A DNA stretch of 64,000 nucleotides. Origin: Acinetobacter defluvii. Lineage in GTDB: Bacteria; Pseudomonadota; Gammaproteobacteria; Pseudomonadales; Moraxellaceae. Of this stretch, positions 1 through 10,262 are shown one piece after another. The notes under the pieces were generated by a model. It was given only the letters and a program-made list of their open reading frames with translations, had not been told where the DNA came from and made no database searches. The first letter of the stretch is position 1, and each line of letters begins with the position of its first letter. The position numbers and the translations under genes are program-made. The stretch is taken from the NCBI RefSeq assembly GCF_001704615.3, contig NZ_CP029397.2:310001-374000 (forward strand). Reading direction: 5' to 3'.

Positions 1-2
1 AG

Positions 3-884
<882 letters not shown>

Positions 885-924
885 TTGGACGATAACGTTT
901 AAATTCCAAAGACCCATTTCCAAG

Positions 925-953
925 ACCCGCAGTGATGCGGGTTTTTTTTTTTT
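925..953 (+). terminator. Rho-independent terminator after gltD
   Basis: A stem ACCCGC/GCGGGT with a 6-nt loop is followed by an unbroken run of 12 T. It begins about 40 bp after the gltD stop. Confidence 0.9.
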
Positions 954-1181
954 ACGATAAAAGGTACGATAAAGTGTAAAAATATTCTCATCTAAATAAT
1001 TTGTAAATTATTTTTTATTTTCATGGGTTTATATTTTTATTCATCAGAAGATAAATAGTACTAAATTGGCTGAAATGACAGAATTAACATTTTAGTCAAT
1101 TGTGTGATCATTTCGGCAATGTACAATTTTAATTGATCTGTCAGTATAGTTTTAAATTCCAACAAATGTAGGATTATCCCG

Positions 1182-2072
1182 ATGACAGTTGCACAAATGG
1201 CGAAAGAAAAATCATATTTAAACCGCCCAAAAGCGATTGGGATTAAAGTACGTAAGCCTAGCTTTAACCCTAAAAATATTCGTAGACATTTCTTTGCGAA
1301 CTCTCCTGTGATGTCACATTTATTGACTGCACTTTCTTCTACATTTCCGATTGGTGAGCAGTTTTTTGTTCACAGTGTACGAAATGTGCGTGACAAAATT
1401 ACGGATGAAAAGTTACAAGCTGAAATTGCGGCTTTTATTGGACAAGAGGCGATGCACTCTAAAGCACATGCCGAGTTTAATGATGCTTGGCGTCGTGATG
1501 ATTATAATCTCGATAGTTTCCAAGCATGGTTAGGTCGTCGTGATGCATTTATAAAAAGTGTTCATCCTAAACTCCAGTTAGCGGTAACCTGTGCTTTTGA
1601 GCATTTTACTGCATTGTTAGGGGGGTATATTTTGCGTCACCCTGAAGTACTGCAAACCTTAGATGAGGATGCGATTAAACTTTGGGTTTGGCATGCGATT
1701 GAAGAAATTGAACATCGTGCAGTCGCCTTCGATGTTTATCAAACGATTTATCATGATGATAAAACGCGTCGTACTGTGATGCGTAATGTGACTACAGGTT
1801 TTGCCAGTCTAACGTTTTATTCTGCAACCCGTTTGTTTATGCAGGATTGGCGTAAGAGTTTGCCAAAAGTGCCACAAAATCTTTTTGGTATTTATATGAT
1901 TTCAAAAATGTTGATTTCATTAATTCCTGAGTATTTGTCTTATTACAAAGCAGATTTTCATCCTTCAGAGATTGATTACACCAAGATAGTGGCATACTGG
2001 AAGGAAAAATTAGCAGATGAATATCATATGGAAAGTTTCCAAGAAGAAGCTCATCCACCCTTGTACAGCTAA
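1182..2072 (+). CDS. Predicted metal-dependent hydrolase, ferritin-like (PF10118 type)
   Basis: A 296-residue soluble protein with the features of the PF10118 'metal-dependent hydrolase' family. The two carboxylate/histidine motifs expected of a di-metal helical bundle are present: EAMHSKAHAEF around residues 89–99 and EEIEHRAVAFDVY around residues 172–184. No signal peptide is evident. The start ATG at 1182 follows a weak AGGAT ribosome-binding site. It stands alone between the gltD terminator and a terminator at 2098–2126 shared with the convergent mrp operon. The physiological substrate is not known for this family, so only the fold and metal-site assignment is offered. Confidence 0.8.
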   Translation: MTVAQMAKEKSYLNRPKAIGIKVRKPSFNPKNIRRHFFANSPVMSHLLTALSSTFPIGEQFFVHSVRNVRDKITDEKLQAEIAAFIGQEAMHSKAHAEFNDAWRRDDYNLDSFQAWLGRRDAFIKSVHPKLQLAVTCAFEHFTALLGGYILRHPEVLQTLDEDAIKLWVWHAIEEIEHRAVAFDVYQTIYHDDKTRRTVMRNVTTGFASLTFYSATRLFMQDWRKSLPKVPQNLFGIYMISKMLISLIPEYLSYYKADFHPSEIDYTKIVAYWKEKLADEYHMESFQEEAHPPLYS

Positions 2073-2097
2073 AATTTGGATATAAAAAATTGATTTT

Positions 2098-2126
2098 AAA
2101 AAGCCAATGTTGATCATTGGCTTTTT
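2098..2126. terminator. Bidirectional terminator between convergent genes
   Basis: The palindrome AAAAAGCCAATG–ttgat–CATTGGCTTTTT carries A/T runs on both sides, so it can end transcription from either direction. It lies between the PF10118 gene and mrpG. Confidence 0.85.
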
Positions 2127-2157
2127 GTTTGAAATTCTAAAAAATCAATGAAACGCA

Positions 2158-2553
2158 TCAAAGCGTATCATCTTTAATTTTTTTGAGTTTACGTTGGCGT
2201 TGCCAAGGAAGTGGACGATCGAGTGCCTCAGGAACTTCCCCTGAAGTTGAACGTAAGCGTAAGTGAATTGCGGCTTGCGCAATCAAATTTGCCGATACAG
2301 GTGCAGTAATAAAAGCAAATAGGGTAATTAATAATTCTGCAAAACCAAAACGTCCTTGAAAAGCGGCATAAATCATCGCTGCCAACAAGAAACTTCCTAG
2401 CCCTAAAGTACTGGATTTGGTCGGTGCATGCAGTCGCATAAATAAATCGGGTAATTTAACCATACCGATTCCGCCCACCAAGAGGAAGAATGCACCCACA
2501 ATTAAGAAAAATGATACGATAACTTCCATGATGAGTTGCATATTCATTATCAT
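2158..2553 (-). CDS. mrpG: Mrp-type Na+/H+ antiporter subunit G
   Basis: A 131-residue membrane protein of the MnhG/MrpG/PhaG family, the last gene of the mrp operon. Three hydrophobic segments (about residues 9–31, 43–61 and 67–90) and the family motif GMVKLPDLFMRLHAPTKSSTLG are visible. The C-terminal ~40 residues are hydrophilic and basic. AGGAG precedes the ATG. It is a non-catalytic subunit of the hetero-oligomeric antiporter that exchanges Na+ for H+ at the inner membrane. The gap to mrpF is 6 bp, indicating one transcript. The symbol could equally be mnhG or phaG. Confidence 0.92.
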   Translation of the reverse strand: MIMNMQLIMEVIVSFFLIVGAFFLLVGGIGMVKLPDLFMRLHAPTKSSTLGLGSFLLAAMIYAAFQGRFGFAELLITLFAFITAPVSANLIAQAAIHLRLRSTSGEVPEALDRPLPWQRQRKLKKIKDDTL

Positions 2554-2559
2554 TCGCTC

Positions 2560-2835
2560 CTAATCGATCACATGACCAATGGTAAAATAACGTGCCAATG
2601 CTGCAGTTGAGACAAAACCCAGCATTGCCACCAATAATGCACCTTCAAATAAATTGGTACTTGCCCAATAAATGCCTAAAATTACCACCAAACAGGTTGC
2701 ATTTAAAAATAAAGTATCTAAGGCTAACAAACGATCAACGATAGATGGTCCAATAATTAAGCGGTATAGGCAAAATAACATGGAAATGCTCAATGCCAAT
2801 AAACTAATTCCCAAGGCAAAGGGTAAAATAGTCAT
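2560..2835 (-). CDS. mrpF: Mrp-type Na+/H+ antiporter subunit F
   Basis: A 91-residue, three-helix membrane protein of the MrpF/PhaF family. The conserved GPSIVDRLLALDTL segment between the first two helices is diagnostic. The gene overlaps mrpE by 4 bp (ATGA-type junction), consistent with translational coupling. Length is normal for the family. It acts as a small structural subunit of the antiporter complex. Confidence 0.93.
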   Translation of the reverse strand: MTILPFALGISLLALSISMLFCLYRLIIGPSIVDRLLALDTLFLNATCLVVILGIYWASTNLFEGALLVAMLGFVSTAALARYFTIGHVID

Positions 2836-3356
2836 GAGTTATCTCCTTGATTTGCATTAAAAATGGCAATTAAAGGCATTTCATAACGTGTTTTAATCTC
2901 ATAGATTTCGGCATCAGGATCGTCTGAGCTTAAAGAATGAACCAAAATATCACCACGTTCTTGATCAATTCCTGCAGTCACTGTGCCTGGCGTTGTAGTA
3001 ATGATCATCGCCAACAGAGTATTTACATGTTCATGATCTGTGTCTAAAGGCACACGATACCATTTTGGATGTAAGTTTTTGGTGGGACCAAGCACCTGTT
3101 TTGCTACACGAATGTTGGATAGAATAATATCCCATAGCACGACGAAAAATAGTTTTATGGCTAAAACCCACTGAATATTCGGTGTACGCACAATAAAAGG
3201 TTGTACCAATTTAGGAATGATCAGCCCTAAAAGTAGCGCACAGAAAATATCAAACAGCTCAAAACTATGCCCAAGCATGAGCCAACTTAAAGCCACCACC
3301 AATGAAACAAAAGGATGGGGAAAACAACGGTCAAGGAATGAAACTTTATTTTCCAT
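2832..3356 (-). CDS. mrpE: Mrp-type Na+/H+ antiporter subunit E
   Basis: A 174-residue MrpE/PhaE protein. The hydrophobic N-terminal half carries about two to three membrane segments, and the C-terminal half is cytoplasmic, with the family signature ITTTPGTVTAGIDQERGDILVHSL near residues 114–137. Its ATG immediately follows the mrpD stop (positions 3356/3357) and its end overlaps mrpF. MrpE is an accessory subunit of the Mrp complex. Assignment by motif, size and operon position is mutually consistent. Confidence 0.93.
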   Translation of the reverse strand: MENKVSFLDRCFPHPFVSLVVALSWLMLGHSFELFDIFCALLLGLIIPKLVQPFIVRTPNIQWVLAIKLFFVVLWDIILSNIRVAKQVLGPTKNLHPKWYRVPLDTDHEHVNTLLAMIITTTPGTVTAGIDQERGDILVHSLSSDDPDAEIYEIKTRYEMPLIAIFNANQGDNS

Positions 3357-5159
3357 TTATTGCTCCATTGGCTGTAATTTGCTGTCACCAAGTGGCGTTT
3401 CTTCTTGCGCTTGGTGTTGGATTTGACGCTGTTTGTATTCAGAAATATGTTCACCTTCTAATGTTTTTGGTGAAACGATATACGGTATAACGTAGGCATT
3501 GGCATCAGGACTTTCGCCACCATATTTGGTTTCTGGTAAATAGTTGCGATCAAATGGCTGTACGCTAATGACTTGATTTTTTTCATCCGTTTTTAAGATG
3601 CTATGTTGATACAGTTCTGCATCTTTTAATTGTTTCGCTGTTAACTCTAAATAATGCACAATCGGCTGCGCACATGCCACATACAAAATCAAACCTAACA
3701 ATAAAAGATAAATGGTTTTATCATTTCGTGCTGGTGCTTTTTCAGGTAATTGTTGATAGGCTGCAAAGGCTTCTTCTTTGGGATTATTTTCAGGTGTGGT
3801 TGCTCGCCAAAACAGCACGAAGCCTGCACGGGTAAATGCAATGATACTAAGCAAGCTCACCAATAAGACAATGATAATAATCCATAATTGATATGCTGAA
3901 CCTGCGGTTGCTTGCAAAATCAAAACTTTACCTAAGAAACCGCTAAAAGGCGGTAAACCTGCCATCATGAGTGCAATAATAAAAAAGCTAATAGAAACAG
4001 CTTTTTCTTGCTTCATTTTTGGTGCAACTTTCAAATTATCTTTGAATGAGCCACGTTGAGAGGTGATCCAGCCACAGAGTAAATAGAAAGATGCAGCGAT
4101 GATGGTGCTGTGTACCATGTAATACAAACCTGCTGACCATGCAGTTTCATTGAGCAAAGCAATCGCAACTAAAATTGTTCCGACTGAAGATAAAATCATA
4201 AAGCCAACAAAACGTCTTAAACGTTCAGCACCTATTGCTGCGATTGCACCATATAGTGATGTAATCAGTCCGATTGGCAATAAATAATTACTGAAAATTT
4301 GTTGTGCCCATGCATCCTGAAAAACTGTACCATTGACCCTTAAAAATGAATAAATTCCGACTTTGGTCATGATGGTAAATAATGCGGCAATAGGTGTTGC
4401 TGCAACTGCATAGGTCTTTGGTAGCCAAAAACCGACAGGTAGCATGGCTGCTTTGATACCAAAGACGACAAACAGCAGTAAGCCACCTGCAACAGCCAGT
4501 GTATGTTGGTCATTTTCTAGTGTGGGAATAATCCGAGCAACATCTGCCATATTTAGGCTACCCACGCTGCCATAAATCATGCCTAAGCCGATCAGAAACA
4601 GTGCTGAAGCCAAAAGGTTAATGGTGACGTAATGAATACCAAGTTGGAAACGTGCTTTCCCTTGCCCATGTAACAATAAGACATAAGATGCCATGAGCAA
4701 AATTTCAAAAAAGACGAATAAATTAAATAAATCACCTGTTAAGAACGCCCCACACACACCCATAAGTAACAGATGTGACATGGCATGGAAATAACGTCCA
4801 CGTTCATCCCATTCTTTACTTGCAAACCAGAGTAGCGGTGTGGCAAGTGCATAAGTTAACACCAACATTAAAGCGGATAAACGGTCTAAGACCAACACAA
4901 TCCCAAATGGCGCAGACCATTCACTGAGCTGATAAACAAAGATTTGTCCCGTATTCGCCTGATAGAGATAGTACAGTGCGGTGGCAAAACCCAACACTGC
5001 AGAAATTAAACTGATACTGCGTCGCCAAGGTTGTCGCCAGTCATGGGCTAAAGAGCCAGAACCAGGATTGCCTAATAAAATCAGGATAAAGCCTGTAAAT
5101 GCAGGAATTAAAATGCTGAAAATAGGAGTATGAGACAGCCAAAAATCAAGAAAACTCAT
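3357..5159 (-). CDS. mrpD: Mrp-type Na+/H+ antiporter subunit D, with C-terminal extension
   Basis: A 600-residue polytopic protein related to the NuoL/M/N proton-pumping subunits of complex I. About 13–14 hydrophobic helices fill residues 8–485. Conserved patches include FVFFEILLMASYVLL, the HYVTINLLASALFLIG helix and KTYAVAATPIAALFTIMTKVG. MrpD and MrpA are regarded as the ion-translocating subunits. Most MrpD proteins are near 500 residues; here a hydrophilic tail of about 95 residues, rich in Q, E and P, follows the last membrane segment, and its role is unknown. The stop/start junction with mrpC overlaps by one base. Confidence 0.93.
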   Translation of the reverse strand: MSFLDFWLSHTPIFSILIPAFTGFILILLGNPGSGSLAHDWRQPWRRSISLISAVLGFATALYYLYQANTGQIFVYQLSEWSAPFGIVLVLDRLSALMLVLTYALATPLLWFASKEWDERGRYFHAMSHLLLMGVCGAFLTGDLFNLFVFFEILLMASYVLLLHGQGKARFQLGIHYVTINLLASALFLIGLGMIYGSVGSLNMADVARIIPTLENDQHTLAVAGGLLLFVVFGIKAAMLPVGFWLPKTYAVAATPIAALFTIMTKVGIYSFLRVNGTVFQDAWAQQIFSNYLLPIGLITSLYGAIAAIGAERLRRFVGFMILSSVGTILVAIALLNETAWSAGLYYMVHSTIIAASFYLLCGWITSQRGSFKDNLKVAPKMKQEKAVSISFFIIALMMAGLPPFSGFLGKVLILQATAGSAYQLWIIIIVLLVSLLSIIAFTRAGFVLFWRATTPENNPKEEAFAAYQQLPEKAPARNDKTIYLLLLGLILYVACAQPIVHYLELTAKQLKDAELYQHSILKTDEKNQVISVQPFDRNYLPETKYGGESPDANAYVIPYIVSPKTLEGEHISEYKQRQIQHQAQEETPLGDSKLQPMEQ

Positions 5160-5524
5160 TATGGCGTATCCTCACGTGGGTCAAAGTTACTCGGTTCATC
5201 CTTAGAGTCCACATGGTCTGTTCCTGATTCATAACGACTACGTAAAGCAAGTTGCACGATATAAGCAGTCGTGGCAAAACCAATCACAATTGCGGTTAAA
5301 ACCAAAGCCTGTGGTAAAGGGTCTGTGATTTTTGATGGGTCTGTTAAAACAGCAGGCGCATTGATATGTATCCTGCCCATGGCAAACAAAAATAGATTCA
5401 CCGCATAGCCGATCATGGCTAGACCTAAAACCACAGGGAAAGTACGTGCACGTAACAGTAAGTAAATGCCAGTGGCAACCAGTAAACCGATAGAAGAAGC
5501 GAGTAAAAACTCTAAACTGATCAT
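5159..5524 (-). CDS. mrpC: Mrp-type Na+/H+ antiporter subunit C
   Basis: A 121-residue NuoK-like protein with three predicted membrane helices. Family features include the GLAMIGYAVNLFLFAMGR stretch around residues 34–51 and DPLPQALVLTAIVIGFA around residues 67–83. A short acidic C-terminal tail follows. It lies 3 bp from mrpA/B upstream and overlaps mrpD by one base, so it is part of the same tightly packed operon. Confidence 0.94.
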   Translation of the reverse strand: MISLEFLLASSIGLLVATGIYLLLRARTFPVVLGLAMIGYAVNLFLFAMGRIHINAPAVLTDPSKITDPLPQALVLTAIVIGFATTAYIVQLALRSRYESGTDHVDSKDEPSNFDPREDTP

Positions 5525-5527
5525 GAT

Positions 5528-8365
5528 TTACTCCTTAGGTACAGGACCAGACATACTTGAATGTCGAGAGTCGCCAAGAACTGAAATAAGCAACATTGTT
5601 GCACCCACTACACAGATGTAGACCCCTAAGTCAAATGCAGCTGCGGAAGCGAGATGGAATTTACCGAAAATACTGGTTTCAACATAAATATGTGCACTAG
5701 TAAGGAATGGACGTCCCCACAGCCATGCTGCAAGCCCTGTTAAACCTGCAATTACTAAACCTGTACCAATCCAGATTTCATATAATCGACCTGATTTAGC
5801 CCGTAATAATTGTTCAGCTTTGTCTTGCCCCAAACCGATATATTGAATCACCAATGCCATTGAGGTAATTAAACCAGCAATAAAGCCACCACCAGGTAAA
5901 TTATGTCCACGTAGGAAAATATACAGACTTACCACCAAAGCCAGTGGCAATACCCATGATGCAGTCATGCGGAACATTAAGGGTGAAGGGTTAAAGCGGA
6001 AAGTTAAGCCTTGGGTCATGGTTGTCCCGTGCGCACGCATACCATCCATCAAACACAATGCACCAATCGCAGCGATGCCCAATACTGTTATTTCACCAAA
6101 GGTATCGAAGCCACGGAAATCCACCAAGATCACATTGACGATATTTGAACCACCACCTAACGGAATTGACTGCTGTGCAAAGAACCAGGAGATCGAATTA
6201 TGGTCACGGGTTAAAAGTAACCATGCAATCCAACCCACCCCTAAACCACCGCCGATGGCTAAGATAGCATCACGCCAACGCCGTGTACGACTTGATTCAT
6301 AAGGCGTGAGCTGTGGCAATAACGATAAGCTCATTAATAAAAGTACAGTGGTCACGACATCGACAGTGATTTGGGTTAATGCCAAATCAGGTGCAGACAT
6401 ACTCACAAAAACCATCGTCACGACTAAGCCAACAGCACCACTGATCAAAACTGCTTTGATACGTTCATGGTGAAACCAGAGCATCATCCAGCAGCCAGAG
6501 AACAATACAAGCCATAAAACGATGGCAACAAATGGTGCATGGGTTAGTTCACGCGTTCCTGTACTGAGCCCTTGATTAAATATTGGAGTAGCAACGATGA
6601 CAATACTAAATGCAACAATCCAAAATAAATACGTTTGTAAAGAGCCTGTTTCGGTGGAACGTTTAAGCTTTTGTGCAAAACGTAATAAATATTTGAGAAA
6701 ATTTTCAAAAATTAAATAACCTTGCAGTCGTCCAAGTTTTGGATCAAGGTCAATTTCTCGGATACGGCTGCCTTTAGCCAAAGCAAAATAGAAAATCACA
6801 CCGCCGATTAAAGCGATTACACTCATCAGTAACGGTAAATTTAAACCATGCCAAATGGCTAAATGCACCCCAGCAAAGTCTGCCATTTGCGTGCTTGCAC
6901 GTGTACCTGCATTGACAATATTTTCAACCAAAAGAGCAGGTAATAAGCCTACTGCAATACATAAAATTGCCAATAAAATCGCAGGAAAACGCATCCCGAT
7001 TGGGGGTTCATGTGCATCTTTATTAGGTACATCTTTGCCCAGATCACCATCGAAAAATACGCCATGTACTAAGCGGGTTGAATAGGCTACAGCAAATAAA
7101 CCTGCCAAGGTAGCAACGATGGCTGCCAGTACCACATAAGCCCCAGAAAGATTGGCTAAAAGTTCAGTAAAGAACATTTCTTTAGATAAGAAACCATTAG
7201 TCAATGGAACGCCTGCCATCGAAGCAGCCGTGATCATGGTCAATGTGCCAGTGAAAGGTAATAATTGCCATAAGCCACTGAGTTTTCTTAAATCTCGTGT
7301 ACCAGATTCATGGTCAATAATTCCTGCGATCATGAATAACGCAGCTTTGAAGGTGGCATGGTTAATGATATGGAAAATGGCTGCGGCAACTGCAAGCGGT
7401 GAACCGACTCCAAGCAAACAAACAATTAAACCTAAATGGCTGATGGTCGAGTAAGCCAATAAACCTTTTAAATCTTCTTTGAAAATGGCAAAAAATGCTG
7501 CCATGCATAGGGTAAACAGACCAATGCTGGTCACAATATTATGAAACAGTGCGGAACCGACAAAGATGGGTAATAAACGTGCCAACAGGAAAATCCCTGC
7601 TTTAACCATCGTTGCAGAATGCAAATAAGCCGAAACGGGGGTAGGCGCTGCCATGGCATTTGGCAACCAAAAGTGAAAGGGAAATTGTGCACTTTTGGTA
7701 AATGCACCCAGCAAAATCAGCACTAGAATAGGAACAAATAGATGACTGTTTTGAATGGTATCAGTCATCGTTAAAATTTGGTCAATTTGATAAGTTTGGG
7801 TCACTTGTCCCAATAACACGAAACCGCCCAGCATGGCTAAACCACCCATGCCTGTAATGGTCAGCGCCATACGTGAACCACGTTGCGCTGCTTCATAATT
7901 ACTCCAGTAACCCACCAATAAAAAGGAGGAAATACTGGTGAGTTCCCAAAATACCAGTAAAATAATTAGGTTATTTGATAATGAAATGCCCAACATCGCT
8001 GCCATAAACAGCATGAGCAAAAAATATAACTTACTGAGAGAGTTTTTAGGACTGAGATAAAAATAAGCGTAAATATAAATCAGTGTACCGATGCCTGTAA
8101 TCAACAGAGCGAAAATCAAACCGAGCGCATCAAGACGGAAACTTAAATCAATCCCTACTTGTGGCAACCATTGCCAACTTTGTGAAATCACAGAACCTTG
8201 AACGACTTGCTTTGCTTGAGTCAGTAACAAGATGAAACTGGTTAAACTGACTCCAATCGCCCCTAAAGCTGTAGCCCCTCGCGAGACATGTTTTAGCCAA
8301 GAGACAAGGGTCGTGCCGAGTATGAGCGGTAGCAATATGATAATCGGTAGCACACGTATATCCAT
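5528..8365 (-). CDS. mrpA: Mrp-type Na+/H+ antiporter fused subunits A and B
   Basis: The first and largest gene of the mrp operon, about 945 residues. The N-terminal ~500 residues are NuoL-like, with HSATMVKAGIFLLARLLP, ISHLGLIVCLLG and FHIINHATFKAALFM. A middle section is typical of the MrpA C-terminus (ISAPDLALTQITVDVVTTV-like). The last ~140 residues match MrpB, with LRGHNLPGGGFIAGL and AAAFDLGVYICVVGATM. The A+B fusion defines the group-2 (Pha/Sha-type) Mrp systems. I prefer the ATG at 8365 because the open frame upstream begins only with a TTG and the protein then starts directly with a membrane segment. No strong Shine-Dalgarno sequence precedes either start. Confidence 0.9.
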   Translation of the reverse strand: MDIRVLPIIILLPLILGTTLVSWLKHVSRGATALGAIGVSLTSFILLLTQAKQVVQGSVISQSWQWLPQVGIDLSFRLDALGLIFALLITGIGTLIYIYAYFYLSPKNSLSKLYFLLMLFMAAMLGISLSNNLIILLVFWELTSISSFLLVGYWSNYEAAQRGSRMALTITGMGGLAMLGGFVLLGQVTQTYQIDQILTMTDTIQNSHLFVPILVLILLGAFTKSAQFPFHFWLPNAMAAPTPVSAYLHSATMVKAGIFLLARLLPIFVGSALFHNIVTSIGLFTLCMAAFFAIFKEDLKGLLAYSTISHLGLIVCLLGVGSPLAVAAAIFHIINHATFKAALFMIAGIIDHESGTRDLRKLSGLWQLLPFTGTLTMITAASMAGVPLTNGFLSKEMFFTELLANLSGAYVVLAAIVATLAGLFAVAYSTRLVHGVFFDGDLGKDVPNKDAHEPPIGMRFPAILLAILCIAVGLLPALLVENIVNAGTRASTQMADFAGVHLAIWHGLNLPLLMSVIALIGGVIFYFALAKGSRIREIDLDPKLGRLQGYLIFENFLKYLLRFAQKLKRSTETGSLQTYLFWIVAFSIVIVATPIFNQGLSTGTRELTHAPFVAIVLWLVLFSGCWMMLWFHHERIKAVLISGAVGLVVTMVFVSMSAPDLALTQITVDVVTTVLLLMSLSLLPQLTPYESSRTRRWRDAILAIGGGLGVGWIAWLLLTRDHNSISWFFAQQSIPLGGGSNIVNVILVDFRGFDTFGEITVLGIAAIGALCLMDGMRAHGTTMTQGLTFRFNPSPLMFRMTASWVLPLALVVSLYIFLRGHNLPGGGFIAGLITSMALVIQYIGLGQDKAEQLLRAKSGRLYEIWIGTGLVIAGLTGLAAWLWGRPFLTSAHIYVETSIFGKFHLASAAAFDLGVYICVVGATMLLISVLGDSRHSSMSGPVPKE

Positions 8366-8815
8366 TGTCGTGAATAGGTGATGAAACCTATAGTGAATTT
8401 TATCTTTCAATGATTTGAGGAAAGCAAAGAACCATCCAATGACTTAAATCTTGAAAGCCGAAAATATGTTAGAAAAACAAAAAAATAAGTTGTATTGCAC
8501 AACTTGATAAAACGATTGAAAAATCGATATGAATTGAAAAATCTAATTCATATTGATTTTTTCATCTTATTACATGAGCAGTTCAACATCAATTTATTTT
8601 GTTAGTTTTTGCACAAACACGTATGATTATACGTCTTATGCAACAATAAATTTGTTTAAAAATTATTCAACAAGCGTAAAGTTTTAATATGCTGTCGCCA
8701 AGAACTGACTTTTTCTTAGGACAATAGACACTAAGGCGATATTCATGATTTGAGAAATATGCGTATTTCTTGCAATGGGCAAAAGCAGACTTTTACTTCA
8801 TTCGCATACATCTGA
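8366..8815. other. Intergenic region upstream of mrp operon
   Basis: This stretch of 450 bp must hold the mrp promoter, but I could not define one with confidence. It contains one strong hairpin at 8519–8562, listed separately. No ORF with coding character was seen. Confidence 0.5.
8519..8562. terminator. Strong AT-rich hairpin, probable terminator
   Basis: The arms 8521–8535 and 8545–8559 pair over 15 bp around a 9-nt loop, with A/T runs on both sides. In plus-strand RNA the single non-Watson-Crick position is a G·U pair; in minus-strand RNA it is an A·C mismatch. It may end the minus-strand ATPase transcript about 255 bp after its stop, or an unannotated plus-strand RNA. Confidence 0.6.
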
Positions 8816-10201
8816 TTACAACACAGACTTTTGAGAATTTTGGTCATCATCAATGTGCAATAATGCACGTAAGTGTTGTTGCTCTTGTGCTGACATTGTT
8901 TGGAATTGAGCAAAGAGTTGATCTACGGTAGATAAGTTTTCTTCTGCAATGTGTTCTGCTTCAGTATTGTCGGAAGCTTGGTCTTGTAAACGCATATAAA
9001 GCTGTTCTAAATCCGCCTGATATTGTTCGAGTTTAATTTCTTGAATTTTTTGTTGCTGAAGTTGTAAGCACTGTATATTTTCACCAGATTCAAATAAATA
9101 TTCATGTAAGGTACTCACAATAATTTGAAGCTGTGGAAAAGCCTGATGCAAACGAGGCAAAATCAGTTGTGCATGTTCTTGATCTAAATCGATATCGATT
9201 TGGTCAATCAGTAAAATTCCATCACCTTCTAAACATGGGTATAAACTCAACGGATTCAGCAAACATAAGCGCCGTACGATATCCCCAACCAAAGCGATCC
9301 AGTTTTTAATACTATTTGAAAGTTGTTGAAAAGGTTGGGTTTTATGTTGATACGTCACCATTAATTGCAGCTTAGGTTGATATTCTATAAAAATATCCGT
9401 GAGTTCAGGCAGGACGGTATTTAAACTTTGTTTCAGAGCTTGTAGGTTTGGGCTATGTAAATGACTACGCGCTTGCAACAAAGCGCTTTGAAAATTTGAG
9501 TCGGTTTTAACTGAATCACTTGGTAGCGTTGAGCGTTCACTTTTATGTAAAATTTGTTGAAATAGCTGCGCTGCTTGTGCATTTTCAATGTCACTGATTT
9601 CTCGAAACCATTCAAAAAAACGTGCAAAAGTGGTGAATGAAATTGCTGTTAATTCATAGGCTGCATTACTTTGCATCACCGCAGGATTATTTTTATTGAG
9701 TAAATTAACTTCATTAATAAAACGGTCTACAGGATAATACGCAATCATAGGTAAACCCTGTAAAGGGTCTTGCTGAATGGCTTTTAAGTATAAAGCGACC
9801 AATTGTTCAAGCTGAGTAATTTCCGTGCGACTGATACCTATACCATTGGCATTTAAGGTTTTATAGAGTTGCCATGAGCAAATTGAATGATCTTGTGCAT
9901 TTGAATCACTACTTTCTGGCAATGTGCCTAATTCATGCGGAATTTGGATCGCAATATCGATTTTAGCTTGTAAGCGATTTTGCATAATGTCTTGATCTAA
10001 CATGACTACGCCAGGTGTGCGTAAGTCCTTAAAACGAGCTGCAAACCATGTTAATGATTGATAAATACTTTTTAAAATAGCAGTCTTACCTGAAGCCTGC
10101 GCACCTAAAATGACTGTAAGTGGCTGCTGGGCTGGGTTTAACTCTAGTTTTAAATCTGCAAAATGATAAACGTGACGCAGATGAAGAGAGAGAAGTTTCA
10201 T
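8816..10201 (-). CDS. RecF/AAA-like ATP-binding protein
   Basis: A 461-residue P-loop ATPase of the SMC/RecF-like AAA group. The N-terminus (LLSLHLRHVYHFADLKLEL) resembles the start of RecF-type proteins. The Walker A motif is LGAQASGKTA (about residues 32–41), and a Walker B-like GILLIDQIDIDLD lies near residues 325–337. The C-terminal ~100 residues are rich in Q, E and A and probably form a coiled coil. It has no transmembrane segment. It is 62 bp downstream of a UvrD-type helicase on the same strand, which suggests a joint role in DNA transactions, but the function is not established. Confidence 0.7.
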   Translation of the reverse strand: MKLLSLHLRHVYHFADLKLELNPAQQPLTVILGAQASGKTAILKSIYQSLTWFAARFKDLRTPGVVMLDQDIMQNRLQAKIDIAIQIPHELGTLPESSDSNAQDHSICSWQLYKTLNANGIGISRTEITQLEQLVALYLKAIQQDPLQGLPMIAYYPVDRFINEVNLLNKNNPAVMQSNAAYELTAISFTTFARFFEWFREISDIENAQAAQLFQQILHKSERSTLPSDSVKTDSNFQSALLQARSHLHSPNLQALKQSLNTVLPELTDIFIEYQPKLQLMVTYQHKTQPFQQLSNSIKNWIALVGDIVRRLCLLNPLSLYPCLEGDGILLIDQIDIDLDQEHAQLILPRLHQAFPQLQIIVSTLHEYLFESGENIQCLQLQQQKIQEIKLEQYQADLEQLYMRLQDQASDNTEAEHIAEENLSTVDQLFAQFQTMSAQEQQHLRALLHIDDDQNSQKSVL

Positions 10202-10262
10202 ACTATACCTGCAAATATCAATAAGCGTTTTAAAAGTTATGCAGTCGCTTGATTTCTTAAAG

